In this document: positions 12,290 through 24,855 of the stretch, in pieces
How positions within the stretch are numbered: position 1 is the first letter of the stretch
How the letters are laid out: every line of letters starts with the position of its first letter
Assembly (NCBI GenBank): GCA_028532985.1
Contig: JANCIK010000009.1
Coordinates: 1,488,001 to 1,552,000 of the forward strand
Reading direction: 5' to 3'
Length of the DNA: 64,000 nt
Origin: Stropharia rugosoannulata
Lineage: Eukaryota; Basidiomycota; Agaricomycetes; Agaricales; Strophariaceae
Position numbers and translations under genes: made by a program
Notes under the pieces: model-generated
Told to the model about the DNA's origin: nothing
What the model saw: only the letters and a program-made list of their open reading frames with translations
Database searches by the model: none

Positions 12290-13867
12290 TGTGTGCTAGC
12301 GCGCTTTCTCGTTTCGTGCTCGTCACCAGGGACTGGTTGGTTGGCTGGGCAGGCATGACGGCCATCGAATCTAACCTGAGAAGCTTATGACGGCTTATGT
12401 CGTTTTTTTACTTGACTTATCTGGGCCCGTACTTGAAACTCGAAGCTCGCGCTAAATATGCATCTAAGCGCTGGATGAGCTTGATTCCTGAAATCGAACA
12501 CGGCTGCGCTCCAAGCAGGCGGGCCGCGCGTAGCCAAGTTCTGTTCTCTTTTCTTTTCTGTTCTTTTTACCATCTTCTGGTTGATACAGGGTCCAAAATA
12601 GACGCTGTGTACAAGAAAAACCGCAGTAATAAATAGAAGAGACAGATGGAATTTTCGGAAAGGACGAATAGAAAGAAGCGGTGGATGGAAAATAGATATG
12701 TATAGTACAAGCCCATCACAGAGATACATACATACATACCAGCCGTGTATCGCAACTCTGAACATCAGCACACAATACATGCGCAGGCGAGGCGGAGCCG
12801 GGGGCGTGTGCGTGTGGGGGCGTGGGCGTGGGTAGGTGGGGAGGCCGTGTGCGTCCCCCATAATTACCGCAAGCCCAATGTGACACAAAGCACTGCACGG
12901 TAAATAGAGTGCGGTGAGAGCATCGCGCGCGGGTGCTTGTGAATACAGAGCACATAGGGTACCGAGCACAACGCGAGACACATGATAGCTCGCAGAGTAC
13001 TAGGGGTGCGAATAGAACAGAATCCCATTCAAGCGCATGTATTCTTCTGCTCGGAGCTGCTGGAACTAGTGACAAGTGAGAAACGAAGCTTGAAATGAAA
13101 GTCTGGAAAAATAAATAAACATGGATAGAGAGATAAAGAAATAAAGAAAGAAGAGCTCCGAATTGCAAGCAATGTACCTTGAACAGCCGGAAAGCCAACC
13201 CGGGGCGGTGCGCGCCCGTCGCGCCCTCGCGCCTGCGGCCAGTGCGTTTCCCGCCAGTCGCAGTTGCACCCATGGCGTTGGGTGTGGGATCCATTGGTGT
13301 TCCACATACCCTAGTAAGTACACAGGATGTGGAGATAAGGCGTGTACATACTCTGCTATGCGCATATGGACTCGAGTGCAGCCTCCAGGACCAATCACTG
13401 ATCGCTCTCGGCGGCTGTCCACTCCCTCCCTACTTATCGCTATCCCCATACCGCCTGCTCATTATCATCTCTCGAACGAAAATCTCTCGATGCAGACAGA
13501 CAGCTGTTTAATTACCGTGGCGCAGCGCCCTCGTCCTCGGGGCGGGGCGGGGCAGCCAAGAACTTGAACGTCGACCACCCAGAACGGCCGGGCCCGGGTT
13601 GGGCGTCGCAAAGCCAGAGTGAGATCAAGGGGATGCTATAGAGTACTACTTAGTGCGCGCGCAGCACCAGCACACCTCTAGCCAGCAGCCAGTCATAACG
13701 CGTCAGAGAGCTCCGGCGGTCGGAGTCGGTGGGTGTGCCTGTAGGGACTTGCGGACCACGCCGGTACAGCCCTGACCATGACAGGCATATTCTGTCTGTT
13801 CCATCCCTTTTCAAGTAACCTGCCCATTTCCGAATCCGTGCGCTTTCCGAGCGCAGGTCTGCGCCAA

Positions 13868-13910
13868 CACCACCACCACCATGATGATGGCGATGGCGAT
13901 GGCGATGGCG
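13868..13910. repeat. Compound trinucleotide/hexanucleotide microsatellite
   Basis: A run of CAC units passes into ATG units and then into GCGATG hexamers. It lies in non-coding DNA. Confidence 0.8.
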
Positions 13911-16900
13911 GTACGGTGTGACGCATGCAGAGTCATGGTACGAGTACAATACTCAATGATGTTCCGTCCCTAGTCCGAAAGAAACGTACTTTTGCTATCT
14001 CCTCAAGAGTTCGAGTAAGATCCACAGGTGAACCTGCACTTGATGTGTTATGTAGTATATGCGTAAGTGCTTATCTCAGTCTGCATATTACGGCCAACCA
14101 CGGTCGGCGTCGCCGGCGGCGGGTGCTCACCGCCGCAAAAAATAATTAAGGCCCAAACATACAATTACCAGCGCATCCCATGTAAAGCATCTATGTAACA
14201 CTTCGGGGGCGCCGGCTGGTATTCCAGGTACTTGGTAAACGTAAAACCTGAGGGGCGGGCGGTGACCGGCGCCTCAATAAGGTAGTGAGCGGCGCGGAGG
14301 CGTGGGAATATCACTGTCGATTATACGCACGCTTGCCCCGCGCGAAGACACTGACGATACCGTAATTGCAGGAAATGAGCTTTTGCCACAACCACCCATT
14401 GTATTAAATTATGCACCCTGCATGATGCCAGTGGTGACGGCGAACAAGCGCACAGGATGTGCATCTACGATATAACAACATAAGTAACATAACTTGGAAC
14501 TTTACTTGCAAAGCCAATTTGAAGTTGTGGCTGATATCTGATGATACAAAGCTGAAAGCTGATGCTTTACTCGGCCTCGTGTGCGGAGGAGGCGCTCCTT
14601 CGATACGGTATACGTACTACGTACTTGATCGCCCTCCAACACAACTTTCGAGCTCCGAGAAAGCTGAGTCCCTCCCTGTTCGTCCCTGAGATAAGCCCGA
14701 GCGGTGCCGCTGATACTCAAGCTCAAGCAAAGCTGCACCTCGAGTCCGAAGCGTCTCTACATCTGCACAACAGCTCATATACGCATATTATTATTACAAC
14801 TGATATGCGCAAGTAGATATGTATCAGAAATTCGGTATTGCGTGAATAAGAAACGGAAGAAGAATGTAGCGGTGTAGGGCGGCGCGCGTGTGGAGGCGCC
14901 AGGGACGCAGCTCGCGTAGGTTGTGGAAAGCTTTTTGCGGTGGACGGTGCGCGTGTGCGTCTTTTCGTGCGCTCACGCACGTCGCACCAGTTGAAAAATG
15001 CGCTAGTCGGCCAAATAAGCTGCAGGGAAGGCGGAAGCGCGACGAACGCCGTGTTTTGCAGTCTTGTACCAGTAGGCTGGTTCCCAATGCTGGCGCTGGT
15101 GCAGGTCGCCTCACCGGCCTGGCCTGGGCTGCACACGAAGTAGATGTGTACATAAATTAAAAGCCTATCCCGATCCGCCTACAGGCTACGCATCGCACCG
15201 CGTGCACACAGCGCCCATGCACGCGCTCCGGTGCTGGGAGAAGATGCACGCACGCGCGATAACCTTATGCTCATGCTTTTTCATCAAGCGGCGCGAAGCT
15301 CGCTTCGAACGCGAGTTTCTAAACTCTCTCCCTTCTTATCTTCTACTCTACATATCTACATAAGCCTGCAACTTTCTGTATCTTCATGCTGTTGATTAGA
15401 CTGCATCACCAATCCCTCTCACTCGCTGAAGAGTGCTGGGGCAGCCTGAAGCGCCCGTGTGACAGTTCGCCAGCGTGCGACGAACGGACCGCGCCTCCAC
15501 GCCGTGCGCTCCCAGTGGCGCTCGGTGTCGGCCGACGTGCGCAGGCCACCCGACCATGCACATGGACCTTGCGCTTGTGCTTATACCGCGATGCTGATTC
15601 AATCACGGGCAGCTCACGGTGCTCGCCCAGCGGCGCCCACTGCCAGTCGATCCCCAGCGCAGTCTGCGTTCTAACTATTTACAGCGCCGCCCGCCGCTAG
15701 GGTATAATTACGCTGACTGGTCAGGTGCCAGTAATACCCCGCCCGCCGCTCGCCTCGAAATTCGAATCGCAAGTAGTATAGTAGGAGATGTAACACCACC
15801 AAGACGGAAGCCGCGCTCAGTACAGCAAGTCTCCGCACAACACGACAGCATAACAGCCTACTTGCGCTAAAGACGCTCTACCCAGCCTGTGCATTACACT
15901 ATTTCCCCCAACACCTACTAATTTGGACTGTGGACCATAATAAAACTAGGTGTTTCATCTCATCAACAGGCAGTAGCCTGAAAGCCAAACGGAAGGCGCG
16001 GACCAACCAACCAACCAGCCCAGCCAACCATCGCCGGAGCGTCGTGCGCCTTCGAAATTGCCCGCGTCCGAGCAAGCCTGTAATGGATAGATTGCGCGCG
16101 GAAGTGCAATGCATGCACTGCGCGACATTAAAAAGATTAGAAAGAAGAAAAAAGCACAATCAGTATCCTAAATCTAAAACAACAGACCCGCAACCGAGTG
16201 GGGCCCAGCAGCTGAACAGGAGCACAGAGTGAGTGGGCCCGGCAGGAGCACGACATGTACACCTCCTGTGCCAGTCAGAGTAAAATAAATTAGCATAAAG
16301 CAATCCCCATCATCGCAGGCGTTGAAATAAGTTGCCTGCGTAGAATCAAAATCGCGATGGAGCTTATTGGACGGGGGGCTGATGGGAGGGAGGGATGGCG
16401 CACTCGCTCCGATGGGCTGATCTGGCTGTAGCTCTGGAGGGCGTAATTCAGGACGCAGAGAAGGGGCCGGGAGAAGGCCGCGCTGGGGCATCGAAGGCGC
16501 GAATAACAATCGCCGTGATTGAGTACAGAGCATTCTGATCGCATCCCGCCCCATCCATCTTTGCATCATGCAACGGCCATCCCACCATTCCACAAGTCTG
16601 CACCATCTATCCTGATTTTATCTGCCACTGCCATAATCCCAACTGGCCATGCACACCCTAATAATATATCCATCGACGACCTCCAGCTCGAGCTGCGCTC
16701 GCATCGCTACGACATCAGCGGATGCGACGCTCGACTGTATCGTGTTCACGCAGATACTGGGGTCCGCTCCAGTCTATGCACACATACTATTCTGGCCATC
16801 TCAAACCTGCGTGGATACCAGCAGACCGGCTGCATTGAAACTAGATAAATATACCGCAGACACATTATGTTTTATTAGACGCCCATGAGTCAATGATGAT

Positions 16901-19900
16901 GGTAGATATGGTACTTGAGGCTGATGAAGGCTGTGGAGTTCGTGAATAGAGTGGAGTGGGTCGGCCACAACTCGGTTTATCCGCCAATGGGGTCAGCAGG
17001 ACGCCGACAATAATAGCAGACAGGGTCAAAGATACTCGGAAAGACACTATCCTTCAGATAGCGCGGGGTGAGACAGTAGTTGTTCCCGTCGCTGCGCGGC
17101 CTGATTGTGGTGCGCACGAGGCACGCGATATATTCAGCGGCATTTGGTTTCCCAACTGCGGTTCTGATTTCACAAAAGGTCGTGTGACGATACTGTGAAG
17201 AGAACAAGAAAAGATTCAGTCCGTCAGTCCACGATTAGTGAAGAATAACAGAAAGACAAAATGCAGCAGAGCTGCGTCGACGAATGGAGCAACACCCCTT
17301 TACAATTCTCTGCGTCCAACGGCCCGGAAAAATACATGGAAGCGATGATAAGTCGCAAATATGTATAACAGAACCAGAGGCGTTGGTTCCAATTGGATCG
17401 ATCTCAATAATTGCTCCCGAAATGAAGCTGCGAGTCGCCCTCATTCCGACAGAGAGAATTGAATTGAAGCACTGTGCAAACACTCACTTGAGTTTCTTTT
17501 CGATAACCATCGCTGGGTCTATTGAAAACTCGATGTCCTTGATTAGCACGTATAGAAATATTTTAATCCTGCAATCACGGTCTAGCGTCAGCAATTGTAC
17601 TCCCCTAGTACAAGATCGCATCAACATGTGAAGGCGAGTTGGAGAGCCAAGTAGTGGCATGATCATCACGCATGAAGCGACATAAGGGAGGTTTGGATGG
17701 AAAACATCAACGCTAATTGCAACGAGAATAGAAGAACGAACTGATTCGAAGGGAAAACGTAAATGTTGCATTCGTCCGGCGATGTCGATGCAGCCAGCGA
17801 TCTCGCCTTGTGCGATCCAAACTCCGCGAGCCCCCCGCCGTGCCCTCCTAATAAGGTGCCTCCGCCAAGCTGACATACAGCCGCGCACGACGGATGTCCG
17901 CCGCTGCTCACGCATGCAAAGGGGCATATCGAATCAGACGGGGCGTTGCAGAAACTGGCACACCTGAGCTTCAGCAGCATCCATGGGATCGGGCACCTAA
18001 CGCCCCATCTTGCCTTCTCTTCCGGGTATCACGAAACAGCGTGCTTCCTTCTACTCTCGCTGCGCGCCCTTCGATCATTCCCGACGCGTCGACGCGAATC
18101 CAGCCAGCCGCGCCCGAGCGGTGCGCGCCGCCCTACCAAATACGACCACACATCGCTCCTGATCGCAACGAACCGAGCCAGCCGTGGCCCCAGCGCCGCG
18201 CCGCGCCGAACCATCGACCCATGGGGCAACGATAATTGCAAATTGATCATGGAGGACGATGCGGAAGCAAATCGCGCGCCGAATGCCCCAAGTAGGAAGC
18301 GCATGATGACCCAGGTACGCGACGCGGCCAAGTTGCACCAATCCCCCAAATAAGCATGCCTTGGGCGGCCGGGGCGCACCTAGAATAGTGAACAAACGAA
18401 GGAGAAAATGCGGAACAAGGGGGGCGCGTATACACATACCCACCCAGGGGTCGGGAGCCGAGGAAGTAGTGCTGCAATCGACCAAGGGGCCGCCGCGTAC
18501 TATGCAAGGTGTAAACATAGCCTGCAACGCACAGTCCTCTGATTCAAATGTATTGCTCTGAACTTTGATCTTTCCAGGATGGGAAAGCCGTAACCGTTCC
18601 TCCCGGGCATTCTCACACCCCCACCGAGCAAATGTATGCAAGTATGGAGAACGTGTGCCCATGGGAGACTGAGTCAATATCCGTCACCGTCATCCTATCG
18701 CCGCTCCCTCGCCAGGAAAAATGAAAAAAGCAGAACTAACAAGAAGCCGAACCCAAAAAGCTTGCACAAACGCAAAAACACACCGCGGGAAATATACAAT
18801 GAAGTGCAGCGAAGCCGTGAATGATGGGTGAAGTCATGATAGGAAATATAGCTGCTCACAGCAACCGCACAGCAGTGGAGTTCAATAACAGAAGTGCGGC
18901 GCACAGCCCGCATGGTATCTCGCAACAACACGCCTAGAAAGGCAGAAAAAGAAAAGAGACAAAAACACGGAGAACTCACTCAATAAGCGCAAACTTGTAA
19001 CCTATACAGGCTCTATTTCCGCCGAGGGGATTGCCGTTCAGGAACGTTAGGGTGTTGGAATAAAGTCCCATAATAGCGCGCGCGCCTTGAGGAGGTGAAG
19101 CCCACCGTTCCGGCCTGATAATGAAAATGAGGAGTCAGCACGGCGATCTCGCAGCAAAACGGAACATCAGAACAAAGAAACAGCACAAGTGGGACATAAC
19201 GGGGACATAACATGAACTGTATGATCTGGACTCTGAGCGAATCAATCATGACCACCTATCCATAGCCATCTATCCGATTCAACACAATTCCATTTTCATG
19301 TTGCCCTTGTCCAGTAGGGTGGCCAGGTACTGGGAGCGCGAGGGCGAATGCCGCGATAGGTACGCCTCACTGTTAAGATGTGACACACATGACCCGCACA
19401 TGCCCCTCCCTGCGGAACCCCCCACCGAGCTGGGAAATTCATTAAGGTGCCGTGGAATCACCGAATAGCGAAAGCGCATCTCCTCGAGGAGAAAACATCT
19501 ATCGATGCACTGCTAAGACGCCATTGAAGCGTGCCTAACAATATGCACTATCCCAAACGAGGCTCGATGATCGAAAGGGATGCAGGCGCTACACGGCCTC
19601 CGGGCAACGAGTGATAACCATACAGAAGGAAAGAGGGTCCTGCTGACATCCTGTCCAAATCTGGGGTATGTCGTCCGTCCAAGGTGACGGCCTGACACAA
19701 TCAACCCATCAAGATGTCACATGTAGTACGACATGTAAATGGATGAGCCATATACTGGTCGGGAGAGTAAAAGTGCCGGCTCCTGCTGACTTCATAGAAT
19801 CATATTCAGGCAGCATCTGCACCACAGCGCTGCGATGGGCAGCCCGGGCCCGGGCGATCAGAAGCCACCGGGTGGTGTGCAAGCGCAGCATAGGCTTCAC

Positions 19901-20123
19901 GCAGCATACACACACAGCCTAGAAGTTGTTTCCGATGGGAAACAGTGGGCACAGTACGGCTTACGACCACGAATAGAGTCGTCCGACAGCGAAGAACCGC
20001 ACTGGCACACCAGCTGTGCATGAAATGTCATAAACCTTAACCAACCGAGCCGGAGGGCACGTAAAAGCAAAAAAGGGAAAAGAAACGGATAAACGACAAG
20101 CCATTAAGTGCTTGATTACGCAC

Positions 20124-23100
20124 CGGAAGACGCCCGCGTCGGGACCCCACACGGCCTCGCCCTTGTTGATTGCCTGAATGGGCACGGAGATGATGTCCCA
20201 CTTGCGCACCTGCACACTTCCTCGTGCATCCTGTAGTGGAATGGCATCCGCGTCGCGCATACATACACGCATCGTGCTCGTCACAGGCGCGTGCAGCCGT
20301 AAACTCTCGCGCACGACCCAGTCGAGGTATTGACACCGCATGACACGCTCTGTCAGCGCACTCGGGCGCTTATCTTCAATGTCCAAGTCCACGCCAGAGT
20401 CGGTCTCTGAATCTGCGACCGCACGCAGAGCTTCTCTCAGCCTTGCCTGCGCTGTCGGTTCCCGCGCAAGCGCATACAGACACCACGTCAGCGCCGATGC
20501 CGTCGTCTCATGGCCCGCAGCAAGGAAAGTCGAAATCTGACACAAGATCTCCTCGACCGACATGCGCTGTGCGGGGTGCGATGCGGTGTTTGCACGGACT
20601 GAACATACCACGAAGGTCAGTAGAGTGTAAGTAGCGGTAACGGCAGACGAAGGACTCACTAAGTACGCTGAGGATATCCTTGCCCGTGTCATTCCTATTG
20701 GACTGACTATCTGAGGTTTCGGTGGTAGAGCTACCCACGTCGGCGTGCATAGTCCAGGCCTCCTTGTCGCCGCCTGCGGCGCGCATATGGTTAGCCTCTT
20801 CGCGCTGCATCTCCGCCTCCGCCTCCGCCCGTCTCTCCTCGATGAGGGCGAGTCCAATGCGGCGCATCGTTGCCTTCGCGTGCGCCTGAGCTTGGCCATT
20901 CCGCCTCTGTTACGGGATATCAAATAGCATTAGCACTCAGGTCCTCGAGAAGCAAAGCAAAAATTCAAGGGATTCAAAGAGAAAGAGAGACACGTAGACG
21001 TAAGAGCCAAGAGGGTTGAAAACACGAAAGTACAAATCAGGAAATGCAAACAAGTCCGTCGGGACCCTTATCCCGGCGTGCCAAGGACATTGTCCACCGT
21101 CCGGAGTGGCAGAGCCACCATCTGCCTCCGCGGCGGACTATGTACCGACAAATGTCACCACTGCCGCCGGCCTCGACGACCTGCCAACGACAAGTGCCAC
21201 CGCGGCTATGTATATGGGCAGACGAGACATACGGGCCTGCTCGGCATTTAAGCCACAAGTAGCCCCGCCTACCAGTCCCCTGATCAGAGCGCGTCCACCG
21301 AGAGACGCGTCTTGACAGGCCCATCGCGTGGCAGCCACTGCAGTCTGCCAGACAGGTCTGAGCAGGCACGCAAGGCTCCCTGGCACCACCTAAAGAACTA
21401 ACATGCAAAAGTCTCCGGGCACCCGAACAAGTGCGAAGTGCCGCCGCCATCTGGATTCCGTGGCTCTGCCTCGCCCAGAAGACTAAGACAAGCTAAGGGC
21501 CAAGTAGATCGTCGCTGCACTGCTTCAGGACGACTAACAAGTCAAGCCCGCCCAGGGCGCGGCCTGGCACGACGCGCATCGGGCGTGCAATTGCAAATTG
21601 ACATTTCTGGATATCGAGCTAAAACGGATTGGCGCTGTCAAGTTCAAGGCCACAACATGAAGGCATTTAGACGCCGATGATGCTGCGGGGCGAGTGTCCA
21701 GATAATAGACGGGAGATCAGAGCGGCTGGATGCGCGCACACCGTCGAAAGAGCGCTGATGCGCGCGCTCTGCAGCTATTCCCAATGCAATGCACAAGCCG
21801 AACTGAACAACTTGCAGAGCGGTTAGAAGCACACCAGAACAAACCAGTCCATTCACAAACCCCATCTCAAATCTTCTCGTTCGCTTGCGCGAAGCGCATG
21901 ATTGAAGAGAAACACAACTGGAGAGAACATAAAAAAATCCTCGAGCCAGAAGACTGTCAGAAACCCACTAAACCCAATCGCCTATTCTCCTTGGCAATGG
22001 GCCGGGACGCACAGAACCGGCGAGGCGAGACAGTAATGCAGATAGAGATGCTCTGGGTCGCAAATGTTTAATAAAATTAAACATCTCCACGGTAAATGCA
22101 CACCGCTCTGGAGCGGCGGATAGTGCATTGCCGGATGTACGGTGCCGCACATACAAAAAATAGGATATCAACACCATTGCACGGTTGGATATCGAGGAAT
22201 ATACAATCTGGAACGCATACATGCATGCATACGCCTAGAGCAAAAAAGAGCGCCCATAGAATGGAGAAGCGTCCACAGTCTTCGGAGTGAGTGCGCTACT
22301 CACTTCGGAAGAGCCCTACCCGCTGGCCCTTCCTATTCAATGTAAAGGGCGCGGTGGGAGGGCGCACCAGCTATGATGCACCCAGCAGGGCGGTAAGCAG
22401 CGGACCGCGGTGGGAGCACTGATGTTCGACGACCCATTGAAAAGAAAAAATACTTTAGGCTTTGCCTAAACGAAAATGCCGTGGAGACAGCTTGAAACAA
22501 GAAGACGACCCCAAAACCCATGGTAGGGAGTGCGGCATATAGAATTCGGGATTGGGGAGGAAAATAGGAGGACGGGAATCAGTGGTGCATGAATAGAGCA
22601 CGCCAATCACCGGGTCAAGTGTGTCAGAAACGCGCATATAATTAGGTGTGGGTTGGCGGAGTGGATATATATCCGGTGGCACGAAAAATTCGAAGTGAAA
22701 ACATTGTAGAAAACACTCACAAAGGGGCGGAGAATGGGGAACCATGCCTGGAGGATGGTGAAGACGCGGAACTCGCGGGCGGTGGTGAAGATGACGCTGA
22801 AGGCGCGTGCGAGTTCGTTGGTGTCGTCCGTGAGGGCGTCAAAACGGTACCCAAAGCCTGCAAGAATCAGAAAAAAGCGGATATATTCGCTATTAACGCA
22901 CCAGCGAGCCCAATGACATCAAGGGTTGCGCGACAGAGCCCGTCGAGGACATCGACGCGGGGCGAACAACGGTTGCTGTCGATTTGGTGGAGCAAGATGT
23001 CGCGGAGCTGCGTAGCGGGTGAGCGTGATACAGAGTTTCCGAGAAGCAGCGGCTACCTCGCTTGCCTTGTCCCAGAAGATGGGCGCGAGCGATTTTATGT

Positions 23101-23639
23101 GGGAGGACGAGAAGGCGGGCGTCTGCGAACACGGTCAGTTCTTGGCGGGCCGGGGTATAAATAGACACGTGCCAGGATTTTGCGCTGAGGACGCAGCGGG
23201 CGCGACAGGTCAGTTGATGGCGAGGGAAAGACATGGGAAGGCGCACCTGGCGGCGGTGGACGTCGCCCTCGGCGGTGAGGATGCCACCGTGGCCGCAGAC
23301 CATCTCGGCAAGGCTGTCGCGGACGAAGTCGGGCTTGGGGTAGTCATAGGCGTTGGCCAGGACGTGTGCGACGGCGAGCGGGTCGGTGAGCATGAGGCGG
23401 CAGCCGCTGACGAAGCCGCGGTAGACGAAGGCGGGGCCGTAGGCGGCGGTCCAGCGGGCGACGAGGTTGGTGTTCTCCTGCTCGTGCATCTCCTCGAGAT
23501 TGCCGAACAGGAAGGACGCGCTAGGCGGGCCGGGCATGGCGCGCAAGGGCGAGCGGTGCTGGCGCACAAGGAGGCGCAGCAGGGGCCGCAGCACGCAGAC
23601 GGCGAGGAGGACGAGGAGCAGCGCGAGGGGAAGGGACAT
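20124..23639 (-). pseudogene. Cytochrome P450, 3'-truncated, probably a pseudogene
   Basis: A microsomal P450 whose exons read downwards as 23639-23247, 23184-23173, 23122-23057, 23007-22902, 22857-22721, 20906-20660 and 20598-20124, giving 478 residues in one consistent frame. Visible parts are a hydrophobic N-terminal anchor (MSLPLALLLVLLAVCVL), the proline hinge MPGPP, the C-helix region GDVHRRQ, TPAFSSSHIKSLAPIFW, the I-helix AGHETTASALTW and the K-helix ESLRLHAP (ExxR). The model stops at GPDAGVFR with a normal donor (GTGCGT). The PERW region and the FxxGxRxCxG heme-cysteine loop, roughly the last 80-110 residues, could not be found intact downstream. Around 19575-19620 there is a faint, frame-broken resemblance to the heme loop and following helix. 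Further oddities are a 1.8-kb intron, a 12-nt exon and one intron with a GC donor. The substrate cannot be inferred. It could still work if distant exons exist below 20120. Confidence 0.75.
20907..22720 (-). other. Abnormally long intron or insertion inside the P450
   Basis: The donor GTGAGT at 22720 follows FPILRPF, and the next coding sequence (RRNGQAQAHAK...MRRIG) resumes at 20906 in the matching phase. The 1814-base gap contains only short unconvincing frames, whereas the other introns of this gene are 44-62 bases. A near-palindrome lies around 22280-22310. The gap may be an inserted element that has lost its coding capacity. Confidence 0.6.
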
Positions 23640-24736
23640 GGGCGCAGACGGGGCATGTCACGCACTTGGGAGAGATAGATAAATGCTCATCGCCGAGCTC
23701 ACCGAGCCGCGAATAGGACCCTTCCCCACGACACCGCCTTGCCGACCCCACGCTGCTCAATCCTCAACGCGCCTTCATGTTCACTACGGCCACATCGAAA
23801 ACCCTTCTCACTCGGTCAATGGCTAGCAGAGAGCTTCAATCTCGTGCTGTCATTGTATCGTGTCCCATGCTCGACTTTCCATCCAGTTCACATTTCTCGC
23901 TCCTCATCTCGCGATTTATCATCACAGCTCGCTGCACCGCTTCTACTACTTGATGATCTACCCGAATTCATAATCAAGTTCATCCTTATCTAACATCATA
24001 CGCATTCACCTTGTATACTTAACAAATAACAATAGACCTACATTATCACAAACCAACGCTAGCAAAGAGAGTAACCGAAAGTCGATTGAGCAAGCTGTCA
24101 CCAACAGTCGTTCGCAGCCACTTCCTCTCCGACGAGTGAACCACAGCGTAGCCGGCAGCATCAACCAGTTCAGAGAGAGCCCAAATGCAAGCCAGCACGT
24201 TGCACCGCCATATCCCAAACCGAGTCCAGGCCGACTGTCATCGTCGAAAAGGCGAGCGCGACCCTTCAATGACACTCGTCCGTACAATCAATTAAACTCG
24301 TATCTAACAAAATCAGTCAAGTTAAAGATTGCACTTGAGAAAACAACACGATAACTTACCCCCACTTTGTTATCTTCTTCATTTATCTCAACACGGCCAA
24401 ATTTACCATGTCCAACCCCCACAGCCTCGAGAATATTAGCGCCCGGTCCCGAATACGGAGAAGACTGGCGTGGGATGCGATGCGCAAAGCCGACAATATG
24501 ACTAACACTCGCCTTGCTGAAAATCTTTGTGAGACATAGAGGGGTATCCTGGTGATGTTGCACACTAATAGGTATTAGATGTGGCGGGTAACCCCTTGGA
24601 CCTGATATTTTTTTCTTACACTAGGAGTCTAGGCAGCACCTCAAAAAATGTGCCACTGATGCGTTCCCTGATCGGACATTCAGCACGAGGCAGGCTCTGA
24701 TAAATTTTCAATCAAGGTAGACGGCGTATACGATCT

Positions 24737-24855
24737 CTTCGCAATCTGCTGTAAAATGTGATACGTAGTGAACTGATAAAACCGCCATTCAATACTTCGC
24801 AGAGTGCTGTAAATTATGGTATGTACTAAAGAACTGATAAAAGCGACATTCAATA
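24737..24855. repeat. Imperfect tandem duplication, ~60-bp unit
   Basis: Units 24737-24794 (58 bp) and 24795-24855 (61 bp) share their starts (CTTCGCA), centres (GCTGTAAA), the GAACTGATAAAA block and the end CATTCAATA. They differ by substitutions and small indels. The sequence is non-coding. Confidence 0.75.

Larger units (their letters stand above)
11185..19560. other. Gene-poor tract with simple repeats
   Basis: About 8.4 kb follows the homeobox stop with no frame that shows a domain, a credible exon chain or the codon pattern of the neighbouring genes. It contains simple repeats, AT-rich patches and short inverted repeats, and has no tRNA B-box that I could see. It may hold the homeobox 3' UTR, regulatory DNA, a long non-coding transcript or eroded transposon sequence; the sequence alone does not decide. 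Confidence 0.5.

Noticed and set aside
14025..14045. Short match to the 18S rRNA 3' end (AGGTGAACCTGC)
   Set aside because: Only 12 bases agree and the flanks are unrelated, so it is not an rRNA gene.
18075..18677. 200-codon minus-strand frame
   Set aside because: Its composition is erratic, and overlapping frames on the other strand are equally open; no motif.
22893..23639. Single 248-codon reading of the P450 first exon region
   Set aside because: It reads through introns 1-3; the spliced chain restores conserved P450 segments that the read-through form destroys.
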